DNA of 64,000 nucleotides from Amoebidium appalachense (lineage: Eukaryota; Ichthyosporea), in assembly GCA_963693365.1 (NCBI GenBank), contig CAVNZM010000002.1, forward strand, positions 744,001 to 808,000, read 5' to 3'. The position numbers were made by a program, and so were the translations under genes. Below the pieces are notes generated by a model. That model saw nothing but the letters and a program-made list of their open reading frames with translations, made no database searches and had not been told where the DNA came from. How positions within the stretch are numbered: position 1 is the stretch's first letter; each line of letters starts with the position of its first letter. This document shows positions 24,892 to 38,164 of this stretch, in pieces.

Positions 24892-25927
24892 GCACATGCT
24901 ATGATTTGAACCAACCAACCGCTTTTCCCATTTTAGCATCTGGGCGGTGAGCCATATTGAGCGTTGTGACTGTGTGTGTGTTGTAACTGTGTGTGCCCCG
25001 TGTGTGCGTGCGTGACTGTGTGTGCGTGTGTCTGTGTGTGTGTGTGAAGTCCGGTGGGTTTGTATCTGTATATTTAATTTGGGGTTGGTGAGTGTGGGGG
25101 GTGGGGAAGGGTGGGGGGGGGGGGGGGTGAGTTGTGTTCTCCATCACGGAACACACTGTTACGTATATACTGTTTAAGGGATTCTTGATTTTGAAACGGG
25201 GAGAGGACCGGGTAGTAGTAACTTTGCGGGAGGGGGAGGCCACCCTCCTCCTCCTTCCCCCCTCCTCCTCCCCCCCCCCCCCCCTTTGGATAGGTGCCCA
25301 CCCCCCCCCTCCCCCCCTCCCCTCACTCACACCTCCAGCTAGCAAGGGGAAGAGGGGGGAGGAGGTGGGGGGGTGGACCCACCACCCACCTGAGTAGGTG
25401 ACCCCCCCCCACCCAAGAGAGGGGGGAGAGGGGGGGGGGGGGGAGGGGGGGGAAGGAAACACCCACCCCATGGACTGTCATAATGTGACCATATCAGACA
25501 ACCCCTTGGAATAATACTATAATGTAGCAGCGGTGTAAATACATTACCAACTTCTGAAACCGTTATCATTGAGGCTAACTAATATTATATAGGATTCCTT
25601 GATCACCTGAAACCCACGCCATATGTCACACGGTCATGTCCTCCCCCTCCCCCCCCCTCCCCTCCCACTCATCTCAGTCTAGTCGTTCCACTGCGCGCAC
25701 ACACACACACTTTTCCCACTTATTTAATTCACACGTGCCTGCAAAAGCATGCACCACACATGCCCACGAGGTGTGCAAACTTTGACCAACGATGAGCACC
25801 CGGCATATGCACTCGGATACACTCACCCACACCACACACACATACATTCCCAGCCACATACGAACACTGCACGGTGGGCACGATAACCTTGCCCCAATCA
25901 TTTATAATATAAAGAAATAGTTGACCC

Positions 25928-25968
<41 letters not shown>

Positions 25969-25971
25969 TGT

Positions 25972-26018
<47 letters not shown>

Positions 26019-26110
26019 CGAGCCCGTATGCACGTGCATTTACTTGTGTAAATGAGCGGGGTGGGGGACTGGGGGGAAGAGGTAATTACGTGGGGCGGGA
26101 GGGGCCGGGG

Positions 26111-26150
<40 letters not shown>

Positions 26151-26339
26151 GAGGGGGGGAGGGGGGGAGGGGGGGAGGGGGGACCGGGGGAGTCGTTAAA
26201 AATTGTTATAGAGCATATAATACACATTTATTTGCGGTGGGCCACAGCGGTGCAACACAAAGAAAATTGCAAAGAGCACAAAATGAGACAGTCACTCAGT
26301 ATGCATCCGGCCGAAGAGCACCAGCACGAAGAGGTGGGA

Positions 26340-26385
<46 letters not shown>

Positions 26386-26425
26386 ATGGCCGCGTGACTG
26401 TGGTGTGTTTGTGTGTTTTAGGAGG

Positions 26426-26461
<36 letters not shown>

Positions 26462-26977
26462 AGGATATGCATCGGTACTGAGCCAAAGCGGAACTTGGGA
26501 ATTCCTCAAAAAAAAATTAACGAACACGACCTTTGGTGGGTGGAAAAGAGACTGCCATGATTACACACGTGTGCCACGCGGGTTGGGGGTGGGGTGTATG
26601 GGTGTGTGTGTCACGGGGGGGGAGGGGGGGGGGAGGACCCACCTGGGCAAGTGGGGTCACGTCCCCCCCCCCCCCCCCTCCCCCTCCCTCCCTTTCCCCG
26701 CCCCCCCGCAGGTGGCTACCCAAACTGTTGGAGTGGGTGGAGAAGGGGGCCCCGGTATCAAGAGAGGTATGTCGATCCTTAATACTATACTATGTAGAAG
26801 TCCCCCGTGTTACACCCCGTTTCAAATTCAAAAAACTCTGACGTCCATGCAGGTGTCTCATGCTGGCAGCATGCAAGTTTGTTTTTTTAATTCCGAGCGT
26901 TGCACGTAATTACTAGGCTGACATCATGATATGGGGGGCAAAAAATCATCTCTCTCTCTCTCTTTTTTTTTTTTTTT

Positions 26978-27023
<46 letters not shown>

Positions 27024-29139
27024 AACTGACTCATCAAAACATCGGGGCACTCGCGAACGCCATCGGCCACTTGACACTACCACGACCCGCCGGGGATCCG
27101 GGAACGTCTTCCTGCCCCCCGGGCCCCCCTCCGCCGCCTTCCGCGGCCACAACCCCCACCCCCGGCGGCCCCTCCTCCTCCTCGGGCCCATCTCGCGAAG
27201 AACGTCCCCACGTGTGTGCACTGCACCTCGAGATCCAGCTAGCTGAGGCCTCTTCTCCCAACCCAACCCCCTCCCCCCCCCCCCCCCCACCTCCCCCCTC
27301 CCTGCAAGTTCTGGGGGCCCACCCACCCGCCCACCGGTATGTACCCGGCCCTTCTTCCCCTTAAGGCTTCCCTCAAGCCATGGCCCAGCGCGCCCGTCAC
27401 GGAGGCCCGGCGATTTTTGAACTTCGAATCCCAGTCAGCTATCCCCCTTCCGAGAACTTGAAATCCGAAGACCCGGCCTGCGGCGGTGCGGAAATTTTTT
27501 TAGGGTGGATGGGAAGTTTGCCCGCATGTACACATGCACTGTCGGACACGTGCTATTATAGGCTATTGTACACAACATGTGACACATGTGTACTGTGAAA
27601 AATGTTTGTGTCTGGGTGCACGGTGTCTCTGCAGCAAGCTGCAGCTGCAGCATCAGTGGTTATAAATGGGAATCGTTTATTTTTCGCCTAGGATATGATT
27701 GTTCAAGCTCATTTAGTGAGCTAAATATCTTAGTGTGCCTCTGTAAAATAACAGTAATAAAAGGTAGCCATTGCACCGGACGAGGACTTCTTATTATTAT
27801 TTTTCTATTTTTAGGAAAATTTTCCGGTGGCGGCATTGGACAGTGCTAAAAATAGATTCTTGTTTTATCCTGCTGGAATGTGGTAGGAGCCCAGGGCTAC
27901 TGGCATCCTATATCATCGAATCGAGAAAATGAATCAGCAAAACTTAAAACTCAAATTTTCAGTGTACACACCCCCTACACCTGTATTTACAAATATAGAT
28001 TAAGCCCAATTTTTTAAGATAAAAATCTAATATCTAACGGGAATTAACAGCTTTATCGGTAAACAGAAGTTTGGAACGATCGAGGTGAACTCAGGAATGC
28101 AGCTCACATCCAAGTACCACAGTAGTCGAGTGGAACACCTAGGAGTATGCCTCGAGTAAACAGCGTAAACCCCTAGGAGTATAGCACCATCCAGTAGTAT
28201 TTTGAGGTTATAACAGGGTTTAAAACAAAGAGGTGTCTCTTTTCTATATTCTAAACTATGTAGGTGTGTGCCTCCCCCACTATTCAATCACACAGACTCA
28301 TTCGGACGAACGAAACGTTCGCCAAATTAAACAGTGTTGCGCACACAGGCACGGAGCAACATCAAACTGCGCACTGTAGGCATGGGGAAAGCGTGGAATT
28401 AGCACCACAAGAATATTTCTCTACTAGAACCTAGTTTGGACTTTGTTTGTTAGGGATATTGTTCAGTTTCCACACCCCGAAATCAATAGGATTCCTGTGT
28501 GTACGAATACTGCTCTAAGTCTGCAATACACGGTCACACGATTTGCGATTCCTTTTGTATTTTTGGCTGTTTTTGTTCAACAACTTTATACCTTGGTGTG
28601 TAAACTCAAGGCATAGAACACTCAAGGCAGGGTTACACATAAACACAAAGGCATTTTATTGAGGAGGGAAGAGAGTCGACGTCGTGTGCCAACAGAGAAG
28701 GCAGGTGTCTTTTGCCACAGTTCGACCACCTCTAGTTCTCAAATCGTGTCTCTGCACTGAAGGTCATGCCTCAAAAACCTAGTAATATCACGTGAAACGT
28801 GCTAGCATCTTCTAGTAGCAGCACTTATATCCGCATGTCACGCGGAAACCACGTGTATGGTTTATATTGCTGGTAGATAGACGAAATTTTTAGTGTGGTA
28901 GGCTCGCCAAAATAAACCACCCCGAGATTCGTCGTTCTCTTGGACTCTTCAGGGTTTCCCCTCTGAAAAACACCATAAACACATGTGTGAGGGTTTTTTA
29001 TATTCTCCTCCACACTACGACATATAGCTATCCAAAATATATCACTGTTACATATTTTCCGGCTCCCCTCACATATTATCATGCCGCGGTAGCTGATTTC
29101 CACCCAACCAAACAAGACACACCCACATCCTACCTGAAA
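24495..29139. other. Spacer with repeats; no confident gene
   Basis: Poly-G at 24858-24888, mixed C/G runs at 25250-25450, (TG)n at 25931-26016 and 26343-26384, poly-G at 26112-26160 and 26430-26460, and a T/G composite tract at 26963-27021. Then comes a locally GC-rich, non-repetitive island at 27040-27490 and unique AT-rich DNA at 27500-29139. The GC island has a 97-codon frame (27071-27364) rich in Pro/Ser that I cannot assign. Confidence 0.5.
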
Positions 29140-29398
29140 ATGCACCTATTCAAGACCGAAGTGAAAGGGTTGGATGGGGCCGAGGGCGTTAATAAAATCG
29201 GCCGCCGGATCACCAGCCAGGCAGGCAGGGTTTTGCATCGTGCAGCCGACATACAGGGCACGTACACGCGCAGATTAAAGAAACTCTACGTAACTGAGAG
29301 TGTAAACTATGAGGAACTTGACTCGCCAGCGAGGCGAACAGCGGACCAAGAGGAGCCGACTTTGCATAAGTATGTGCATTCTCCCCTCTCCTTACCCC

Positions 29399-29470
<72 letters not shown>

Positions 29471-30062
29471 CCTCCCAACACACTCACGCAAACACACACA
29501 CCACAAACACCCAAACACAGAGAGAGGGAGGAGCGCAGATTCGCTGACAAACACAAGCACAAATCTCCACCCGTTACGCGCAATGAATGTTTGACCAAAC
29601 TCGGGACTTATTTTTTCATTATTTGCACGTTCCGTGTGTGTGATTGTGTGTGTGTGTGATTGTGTGCGTGCGTGTGTGTGTGTGTGTGTGCAGCAGTATT
29701 TCGTGTGTCTGTGTGTGTGCGTGTATGTGTGTGTCTGCGTCTGTGCCTGTGCCTGTGAATCCCAGCTCTCACTTTGTGGTGTGTCCTGGAAAGTTCTTAT
29801 TTGTACATAGCAGTCACGTGTGCCAGCTTCTGTGTCACTGCTGGTGTCATGCCTGCACATGAGTGCTGGTGACAATTCACTTTTTTCCATTTTTCATCCC
29901 TTTGCCCCCTTTTTGCTTATGATATCTCCCCTTTTATGATTCCAATCCTCAACCTCAAGCATAAATCACCCCCACACACCCTCCCTCCCTCCCTCAGTTA
30001 CACCCACCCACCCACCCTACGTTATGCACAAACACACACACACACAAAGCCAGGCACGCACG

Positions 30063-30106
<44 letters not shown>

Positions 30107-30227
30107 GGCGTCCCCCCCTACCCCCATCCGTCCTTCCCTCCCTCCCCCCCCCTCCCCCCCCCCTCCCCCACACACACACTAGCGCGTCCCCCCACCCCAC
30201 CCCCACCCGTCCTCCCCCTCCTCCCCC

Positions 30228-30282
<55 letters not shown>

Positions 30283-30467
30283 CGTGCTGCGGATCATCCT
30301 GTCCGTGGTGATTGGCTTCATCATTGCCTGCATTGTAACCCTGCTGGTGCTCGGTGCCCTTGTTGCTGCCGAGAAACTCCAGTTCATTTTATTTCACAAC
30401 ATTGTGCAGAACGAGTCAAAGCCCATCCTTGTACGGTATGCAATGGTATGTTCAAACTTCCCCATCC

Positions 30468-30543
<76 letters not shown>

Positions 30544-31866
30544 CACACACATACACACACATGCACATTCACACATACAAACACACGCACATCCCCCATC
30601 CCCCTCCCCAGCCTTTCCGATCTCTCCCCACACCGCTACCTAAGGGCTTAGATCGCTTTTCCCCTTCATTTTTTGTTATAATTAATAGTTTTATTCCCAC
30701 CATTACCATTACCCCCCGGATAATTTGTCTTGGTTTTACAGTTGTAACAACGCAACAGCAGAATGGGTAAAGTTGGTCTCTGTTAGGGAAGTAAGAGCTT
30801 CTTCTTTTTTTTTTTTTTGCAGGGGGGAGGAGGGGGAGGGAGTTGTAGTTTGATGGTATTACCTCCAGTCTTCCCGTGTTCCAGCCACGTTAAATCACCC
30901 ACGGGTCATCCTAAAGCCCCCCCCCCACCCCCCGCCTTCCCCCCCCCCCCCCCCCACCCCCCCCCCCCAAAAAAACCAACCCCCTTCTCCTCTTCAACTT
31001 CCTCCACAGCCCCTCCCCTCCCCCCCCCCCCCCCGTCGTTGGGCCCTCCCTGAGGATGGGCTCTGCTTATGACGCATACTGTGCGCATGGCTGATGTTGC
31101 ATACTTGAATGTTTGCCTTTGCATGTGTCCTTCGTGTATGCGTACTTCGTACCGTGTTCCGCATTCAAACCCCCCCAGTCTTCTTTCAGAGGTGTCCTTT
31201 CAGGACAGACCACTGTGTGGAGACCGCTTTACTTCCATGCAACCGGGCATGGTTGCTCTGTGTCGTGCATCTGTAAACACATACGCATTTTCCGCTGCAC
31301 TGCATTAGTTTGCACACACATATTCACCGTTTTGCTCACCTTGCTTGCATAAGCAACCCTGCTCGTCTTTGATCAAGACGGGTTGACCCTCCCAAGTTCA
31401 GTTGATGCTGCTGTCTGAGTTGGAGAGTCGTATATACGCGGGCTAAGGGGTCGAAACTCAGACGCAATTGATGACTTGGGCCCTCCCTGAGGATGGGCTC
31501 TGCTTATGACGCATACTGTGCGCATGGCTGATGTTGCATACTTGAATGTTTGCCTTTGCATGTGTCCTTCGTATATGCGTACTTCGTACCGTGTTCCGCA
31601 TTCAAACCCCCCCCCCGTCGTTCCCTCTTCTCTCGAACTCAAAGACCCCAATAATGTTGTACACACAGGTGTGTGTGCATGCCATATTGTTGTTTTCGCC
31701 TTGCATCTCTTCACTTTGCACCACGGAACACACATTAACCCTCCAACCCCGCTCTCCCCTTCCCCCCCCCTTTCCCCCCCCCCCTCCCTCCCCCCTCCCT
31801 CCCTTCCCCCTCTCCACACAACCACACACACGCGTAAACGTACATGTGCGCGCGAGCGTGATTCCA

Positions 31867-31956
<90 letters not shown>

Positions 31957-32570
31957 CACTTGCCTTTTCCATGGGCCTAGCCTGGGCCGGCTGTCTTCTC
32001 GTTCTCATCTACCCGGCCGTGGGTGGCTCGGGCCTGCCTGAAGTGCTTGCCTTCCTTAACGGTGTGGTGGTTAGACCATACCTTAAGTTTAGGGTGCTGG
32101 CGTTAAAGTCAGTCGCAATGATCCTTTCGTATTCGTCAGGGCTATTTTTGGACATGGAAGCACCAATCATTCACGTCGGTACGCTGGTGGCTGTGACGGT
32201 TGGACGTGTTTTCATCAACAATCCACAGCTGAGGAGGTTCTATTATCGTGTGACGGATTCGAGACTGGAGAAAGGTGTGTGTGGGGGGGGGGGGGGGGGG
32301 GGAGAGGGAGGGGGGAGGCGGGGAGGGGGGGGGGGGGGGGGGGAAAGGGGTGGTAGCACACAGTGGTGATAGGTGTATGTGTGATTTATTTCTTGTGTGT
32401 GTGCACCCCCATGTTGCCCATGAGAAAGGGGGTGGAGGTTGGTGTGTGAATGTTTGTGTGTGCGCGTCAAGGTGTGGTGGTGATGGTGGTGGGGGGTGGG
32501 GGGATGAGGGTCACCTACACACAAGTACACATGTACACATGCACACTAACCCGCAGCACACCAACACACA

Positions 32571-32631
<61 letters not shown>

Positions 32632-33073
32632 ACACACACACGTACACACGTACACACAGGTGGTGAGGCTATACGTGGTGCCGTCCACCAAGACGAAACA
32701 TTCCGCGTTTATGCCGCCGCTGGAGCCGCCGTCGGCATGTCGGTAGCCCTGCGCACCCCCGTAGGCGGTGTAGCATTTGTACTTGAGGAGGCCACGTCTT
32801 TCTTTAAGCCCCACATCATCATCCAGACCCTCTACATGACCATCGTGGCCTACTGGATCCTACTTGCGTTCTTAAAGACAGGCAACTTGAAGAACATTAG
32901 CAGGGACGTGCTGTCTTTCTTCTACGATGTGTCGTGCACCCAGGCCTTCCAGTACCACCATGTGCTGTGGGATGTGGTCTTGGGCCTGGCATGTGGCATA
33001 TTGGGCCGTGTGATCATCAGGGTCTACTTGTTCTTGCAGGTGCGCACACACATCACACCCCCCCCCCCCCTCC

Positions 33074-33110
<37 letters not shown>

Positions 33111-33453
33111 CACCACACCACCCCTTTCCCCTCCCCCCCAATACATATTTGCGTTGTCTTTGCCGTCAGGAAATGTATTGTTCGTAGGTACCCTGCAACA
33201 CTTCACTTACTGACTTCTCGCTTCCACAACAGGGGAATGAAGTTTGTGCTCTTTTTACCTGTACATATAATTAAAGAACCATCATTGTTCAGTAACGAAT
33301 GTGAGAATTCTCGAATTCAGTTAGAGATTTCTCGCCCCGTTCCCCTTCTGCTTGGTTTTGCCTGTGTTACACACTGTTTGTTTTTGTACTCTTCACCAAT
33401 CCCCGTGCTTCCTAGCATGTCCTTAAAACCTTCTACGGTAACTTATCCTTACA

Positions 33454-33502
<49 letters not shown>

Positions 33503-33534
33503 CACACCACCACCCCCTCCTCATGAAACCTCCT

Positions 33535-33582
<48 letters not shown>

Positions 33583-33615
33583 ACCACACCACCACCCCTC
33601 CTCATGAAACCTCCC

Positions 33616-33665
<50 letters not shown>

Positions 33666-36072
33666 AAAAAAAAAAACACCCACACATACATTATACACCC
33701 CCTCTTCCCCCCCCCCCCCCCCCCCCCCCCCCGGCGCCCCCCAAACACACAAACATACATTACACACCCACACACCCTCCCCAAAAACCAGGATTTCCGC
33801 AAGCAAGTCATCCGGCCCCGTGTGCTGTACCGGTTCCTCGAGCTGACCCTTTTGGTAATCGTGACCACCTCGGTGTGTGTCTTCATCCCCGTCCTGCCCG
33901 GACTGGACACCTGCCGGCCCATTTCCTCAGCATTCCGGTCGCAATTTAACCGGATTGGCGACCTGTGTGGGGGGTACTGTATCGATAAGACCCCCAAATA
34001 CAACAAGACGTGCTTTGCGTCCAACCTGTGGAACCAGTGCAACACCCACACCATGGAGACCGAAATTAGCCACCAGGTAAAGACCCCCCCCCCCCCCCCA
34101 AAAAAAAAAAAAAAAAAAAAAAAGCCGCCCCACCCCCTTCCTTGACCCTTCCTTTTGCATGCCCCCCCTCCCCCCCCCCCCCCCCCCTCCCCCCTCTCCC
34201 TCCTCCCCTCCCCCCCCCCCCCCTCTCCCTCCTCCCCTCCCCCCCCCCCCCCCTCTCCCCTCCCTCCCCCTCCCCCCCCCCCCCCCCCCCTTCCCCCATG
34301 TTCCCTCTCCCTTCTTTTCCCTCCCTCGATACTGCCCTAGCTTCCCTCACTAAGCTACATTTCTTCTGTACCCCCCCCCCCCCCCCCCCCCCCCCGCCCT
34401 GCCCCCGGCCCAAATGCTGAGCCACAATACTTTCTTCCAGAGTCCCCCTCTCCCCCCTCTCCCCCAACACTGAGCCACGTTTCTTCTGCTCACCGCCCTA
34501 ACACCCTTCCTCCCCCCTCCCCCCCCTAGGCCATGACCCAGCTCTTCCTGACGGTGTTTGACAAGTGTGACGGCTACTCAGGCAACTTTTCCTATTTTGG
34601 CAAAGGCCAGCGGCTCAGTGTAGCCCAGCAGGCCTTCAAGGACGTCAACCTTAACCACATGGTCGTTAAGTTCGCCACCCCCACACACAATTCAGCGACA
34701 GCCCTCGCCCACTCAGGCGGTGACGAAGGCAAACCGGAATTGGCTGGAGCCAATCACGGAGCCCCAGTCGCAGCATCGGATCACAAGGCGGGCACGGTGG
34801 GAATCGCTCAAGCCCATTCGTCGCCTCCGGAAATCGAAAGCGGCCGGACGATGATTTCCCAAATCGAGAAAGACGATCACCAGGAGGAGGACGAACACCA
34901 CGAGGCAACCAATCATGCGGCTGCAGGTGAAAAGAACGAGGCCGAGGAAAAGGGAGAGGGGAGTGGACACGGCGCTGCGAGTGAAAAGAAAGAGGAAAGC
35001 GGCGAAGGAACCGGTCACGGTGCTCCAAGTGAAAAGAAAGAGGAAAATGGAGAAGGAAGCGGCCATGGTGCCCCAAGTGAAAAGAACGAGGTCGAGGAAA
35101 AAGGTGAGGAAGCCAACCACGGCACTCCAAATGAAACCAACGAGGAGAAGCCCCCTGCAGCCCAATCCCCCGATACCCCTAGCACGAGGCAATCTCTCGA
35201 ACCCGAACACAGTGCACCGAACAACACCACGAACCCCCCCGCCAATGTTGCGCAGCCCGCCCTTGGTGACGGTCCCACAGAGCAGAACCCAGGGCTTGAA
35301 AATTCGGCAAAAAAAATTGCACGGGCCCCCCATTCATGCGGCACTTGTACAACCAGGCCCTATGGTGGATTTGGTGAGTGAGGAATTTGGTTTTGAGCTG
35401 CAAGAATCCCCCCTCGCCGACGCCAAAGAAGGTCAGCAGGCGAGCAATCCTATTGGTGGGCACACAGCTGAGCCTGGTGTGATTGATGGGCCATCACGTA
35501 TTGGGCGGTCAGCCGAGCAACTGGGTGACTTTGTGGCGTTGGCCCACATAGCTGGTGCCACTGGAGTGACGGACGGCCTGCCAGATGACCTCAAGGTGTG
35601 TTAGAACAACCCGCCCCTCTTCTTTCCCCATCGGAGCATTCTGTATGTGTGTGCTTTGCAAGGACCTGTATGGTGTTGTCCACCGTGGACGTGTGCTTTG
35701 CTTCTATTTCAACCCCCCTTCACCCCTTTGCGGCTCATCTGTTCTTCTTTTCCCAGGTGTGTTTGTGCTTCCAGTCCATCGCCCCTCCCCCATCCCCCCA
35801 TCCCCCGTGTACTACTGTTATGTATTGCACAGTGTCACAGCCACACGTACGATTTGTATGTTGTGCTAAGCTGGTTTGTGTTCTCATACTGCGTGAACAC
35901 CCCCCCCCCCCCCCCCCCCCCCCCCCTCCTTTTTTTTTTTAACACTTCGTTACCCAAACACTCCATTCCTTACCTTCACAACACCCACCCTCCCTTCCAC
36001 ACCCTCCCGAAGGCAGCCACACATGCGGCTACAACCCTTCTTCACACAACAAATCCCTTAGCCCGTTCCAAG

Positions 36073-36106
<34 letters not shown>

Positions 36107-38123
36107 CCCCATGGATGATATTAAAACTTTACCATCCAATCAGTCTGCAGTGCGTACACGTCGTTCCGGTGCCGCCGCTGGCCCACCGGCATGCTTCTAC
36201 GAGCTTCGATCCCTTCTGTGGGTCAGCAGCCACGGCACGATCAAACACCTTTTCTCGATGGGCGTTTACGATCTCTTCTCGTTTGGATCGCTAATCGTGT
36301 TCTTATCGGTGTATACGCCCATTGCCATTGCCACCAGCGGGGTGGCCCTGCCTGCCGGTATGGTGGTGCCTGTGATGTTGATTGGGGCGGCGGGCGGCAG
36401 ACTGATGGGTGGGTGACGTCATGACACATTCTCTCTCTGTCCGTGTCTCTTCTCTTTCTAGTTTTCTCTCTCCCTTCACCCCCCACCCCCCGTCTCTTTC
36501 CTTCTCTCGCTCTCTCTCTGTCTCTAACTCTTCTCTCTCTCTCTCTCTTGCCTCTCTCTTCCGCTCCTGTCTCTTGCTCTCTCTCTAACCCCCCCCCCCA
36601 CACACACACACCACCCCACTTCACCCACCCAACCACCCACTCACTTGCTCTCTCTCATTCTGAGGATGGGCTCCAATTATGTTACTTATTTTGAGTCTCG
36701 GCTACATCTCCTCCCCTTCCCATAACCTAACCCCATCCCCCCTCCCCCCACCTTTTTTTTCCTCCTTCGCCCATACAGTCTTTGCTCACATTATGCTGTT
36801 TCATTCTTTGTCTGTGACCTAACCTCATTGTGTGTCATTGCCGTTAAATTCAATCCCCCCCCCCCCCACCCCCCCCCCCCCTCCCTCCCCCCTCCTCCCG
36901 CGAATACCCAAATATGGAACTCCCACCGCTATGGTGGAAATCCACGACTACAGCGTCACCCCTCCCCCCCGTTCCCCACCTTCCCTTTCTTTCTCCACCT
37001 GCTGGTTGTGTGCTGACTGGCTCCCTCCTTCCTCGTTTATTTCACAGGCATCGGGCTCAACGTTCTTTACGAGGAGGTCGGAATTGCCCCCATCGACCCA
37101 GGCGGCTACGCTATCCTTGGCGCATGCGGGCTGTGGACGGGGGTCATGCAAATTCCGTTCACTGTGTGCATCATCATGTTTGAAATGACGGGGTTCAACG
37201 TCACCATGTGGGGTCCAGAGCTATTGGTGGTGGTTTTGGTGTCGACGACGGTCTCTAGATGGTTCGGGCACTCTCTATATCACATGGAAATGCACTTGAA
37301 CCATATCCCGTTCTTGGGCTTCGACGCACCGAAAGAACTCGGAAAAATGGATATACAAGAGATAGCCTCAAAACCCGTAATTTCGCTGAAAGCCGTCGAG
37401 GGGTTGCAAAGGGTGCGCAAGATATTGTCGGAGACCACCCACAATGCTTATCCATTGGTGGACGAACACGGCGTTCTGATTGGTCTGGTGCTCAGGGAGG
37501 AGTTGGAAATTTCGTTCCTCGAGGTGGTTAGGCAAATCGGTGGACGATGTGAGTTTACCTGCACCCCCCCCCCCCCCCCCCCCCCTCCGCCCCCTCTTTC
37601 CCCCAGGGGAATAGGTCGAAACTCGGGTACTGTGGATGACGTGGGCCCCCCCTGAGGATGGGCTCTGCTTATTATGCATACTCTTTATGTATGGCTTGCA
37701 TTCTGCATCGTGTTATCCGTTTGTTCTTGTGTACTTCGTACTTTTTGACGCATTCAAAACCCCCCCTCCCCCTCCCCCCAACTTCCTCCCCTCCGCTCCT
37801 CCCGCTCTCCCGAGAACACCCCCCCCCCCCCCCCTCCCTCCCCCCTCCCCCCCCCCCCCCAAAAAAAAAAAAAAAAGAAAGAAAAGAAAATAAAAGAAAA
37901 GAAAAGAAAAGAAAAGCAACGATAACTAAGACGTTGATGAGCACCCACACACCACCACCAACTTTGCATCTCCTCCATCCGTTTCCCTTATGCAGATGTA
38001 GAACCAAAACAATTGGGAAGCTTAGGCACCGGCATTTGAATGACGGGTTATACCATTGTATGTAGACTATTTGCTGATTCCACACCCACAAAGGCATATC
38101 CATTGTTCTGTTTTGTTTTCACA

Positions 38124-38164
<41 letters not shown>

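Noticed and set aside
27410-27440. tRNA-like TTCGAATCC box
   Set aside because: No matching acceptor stem, D-arm or anticodon stem can be folded around it.
30118-30280. Minus-strand ORFs opposite the CLC membrane exon
   Set aside because: Shadows of the (CA)n intron end and of the CLC exon.
35374-35381. GTGAGT at 35374 as the true end of CLC exon 6
   Set aside because: It would end in phase 1, and no acceptor with a sensible intron length restores the clearly coding downstream frame. A single-base shift in the A8 run explains everything more simply.
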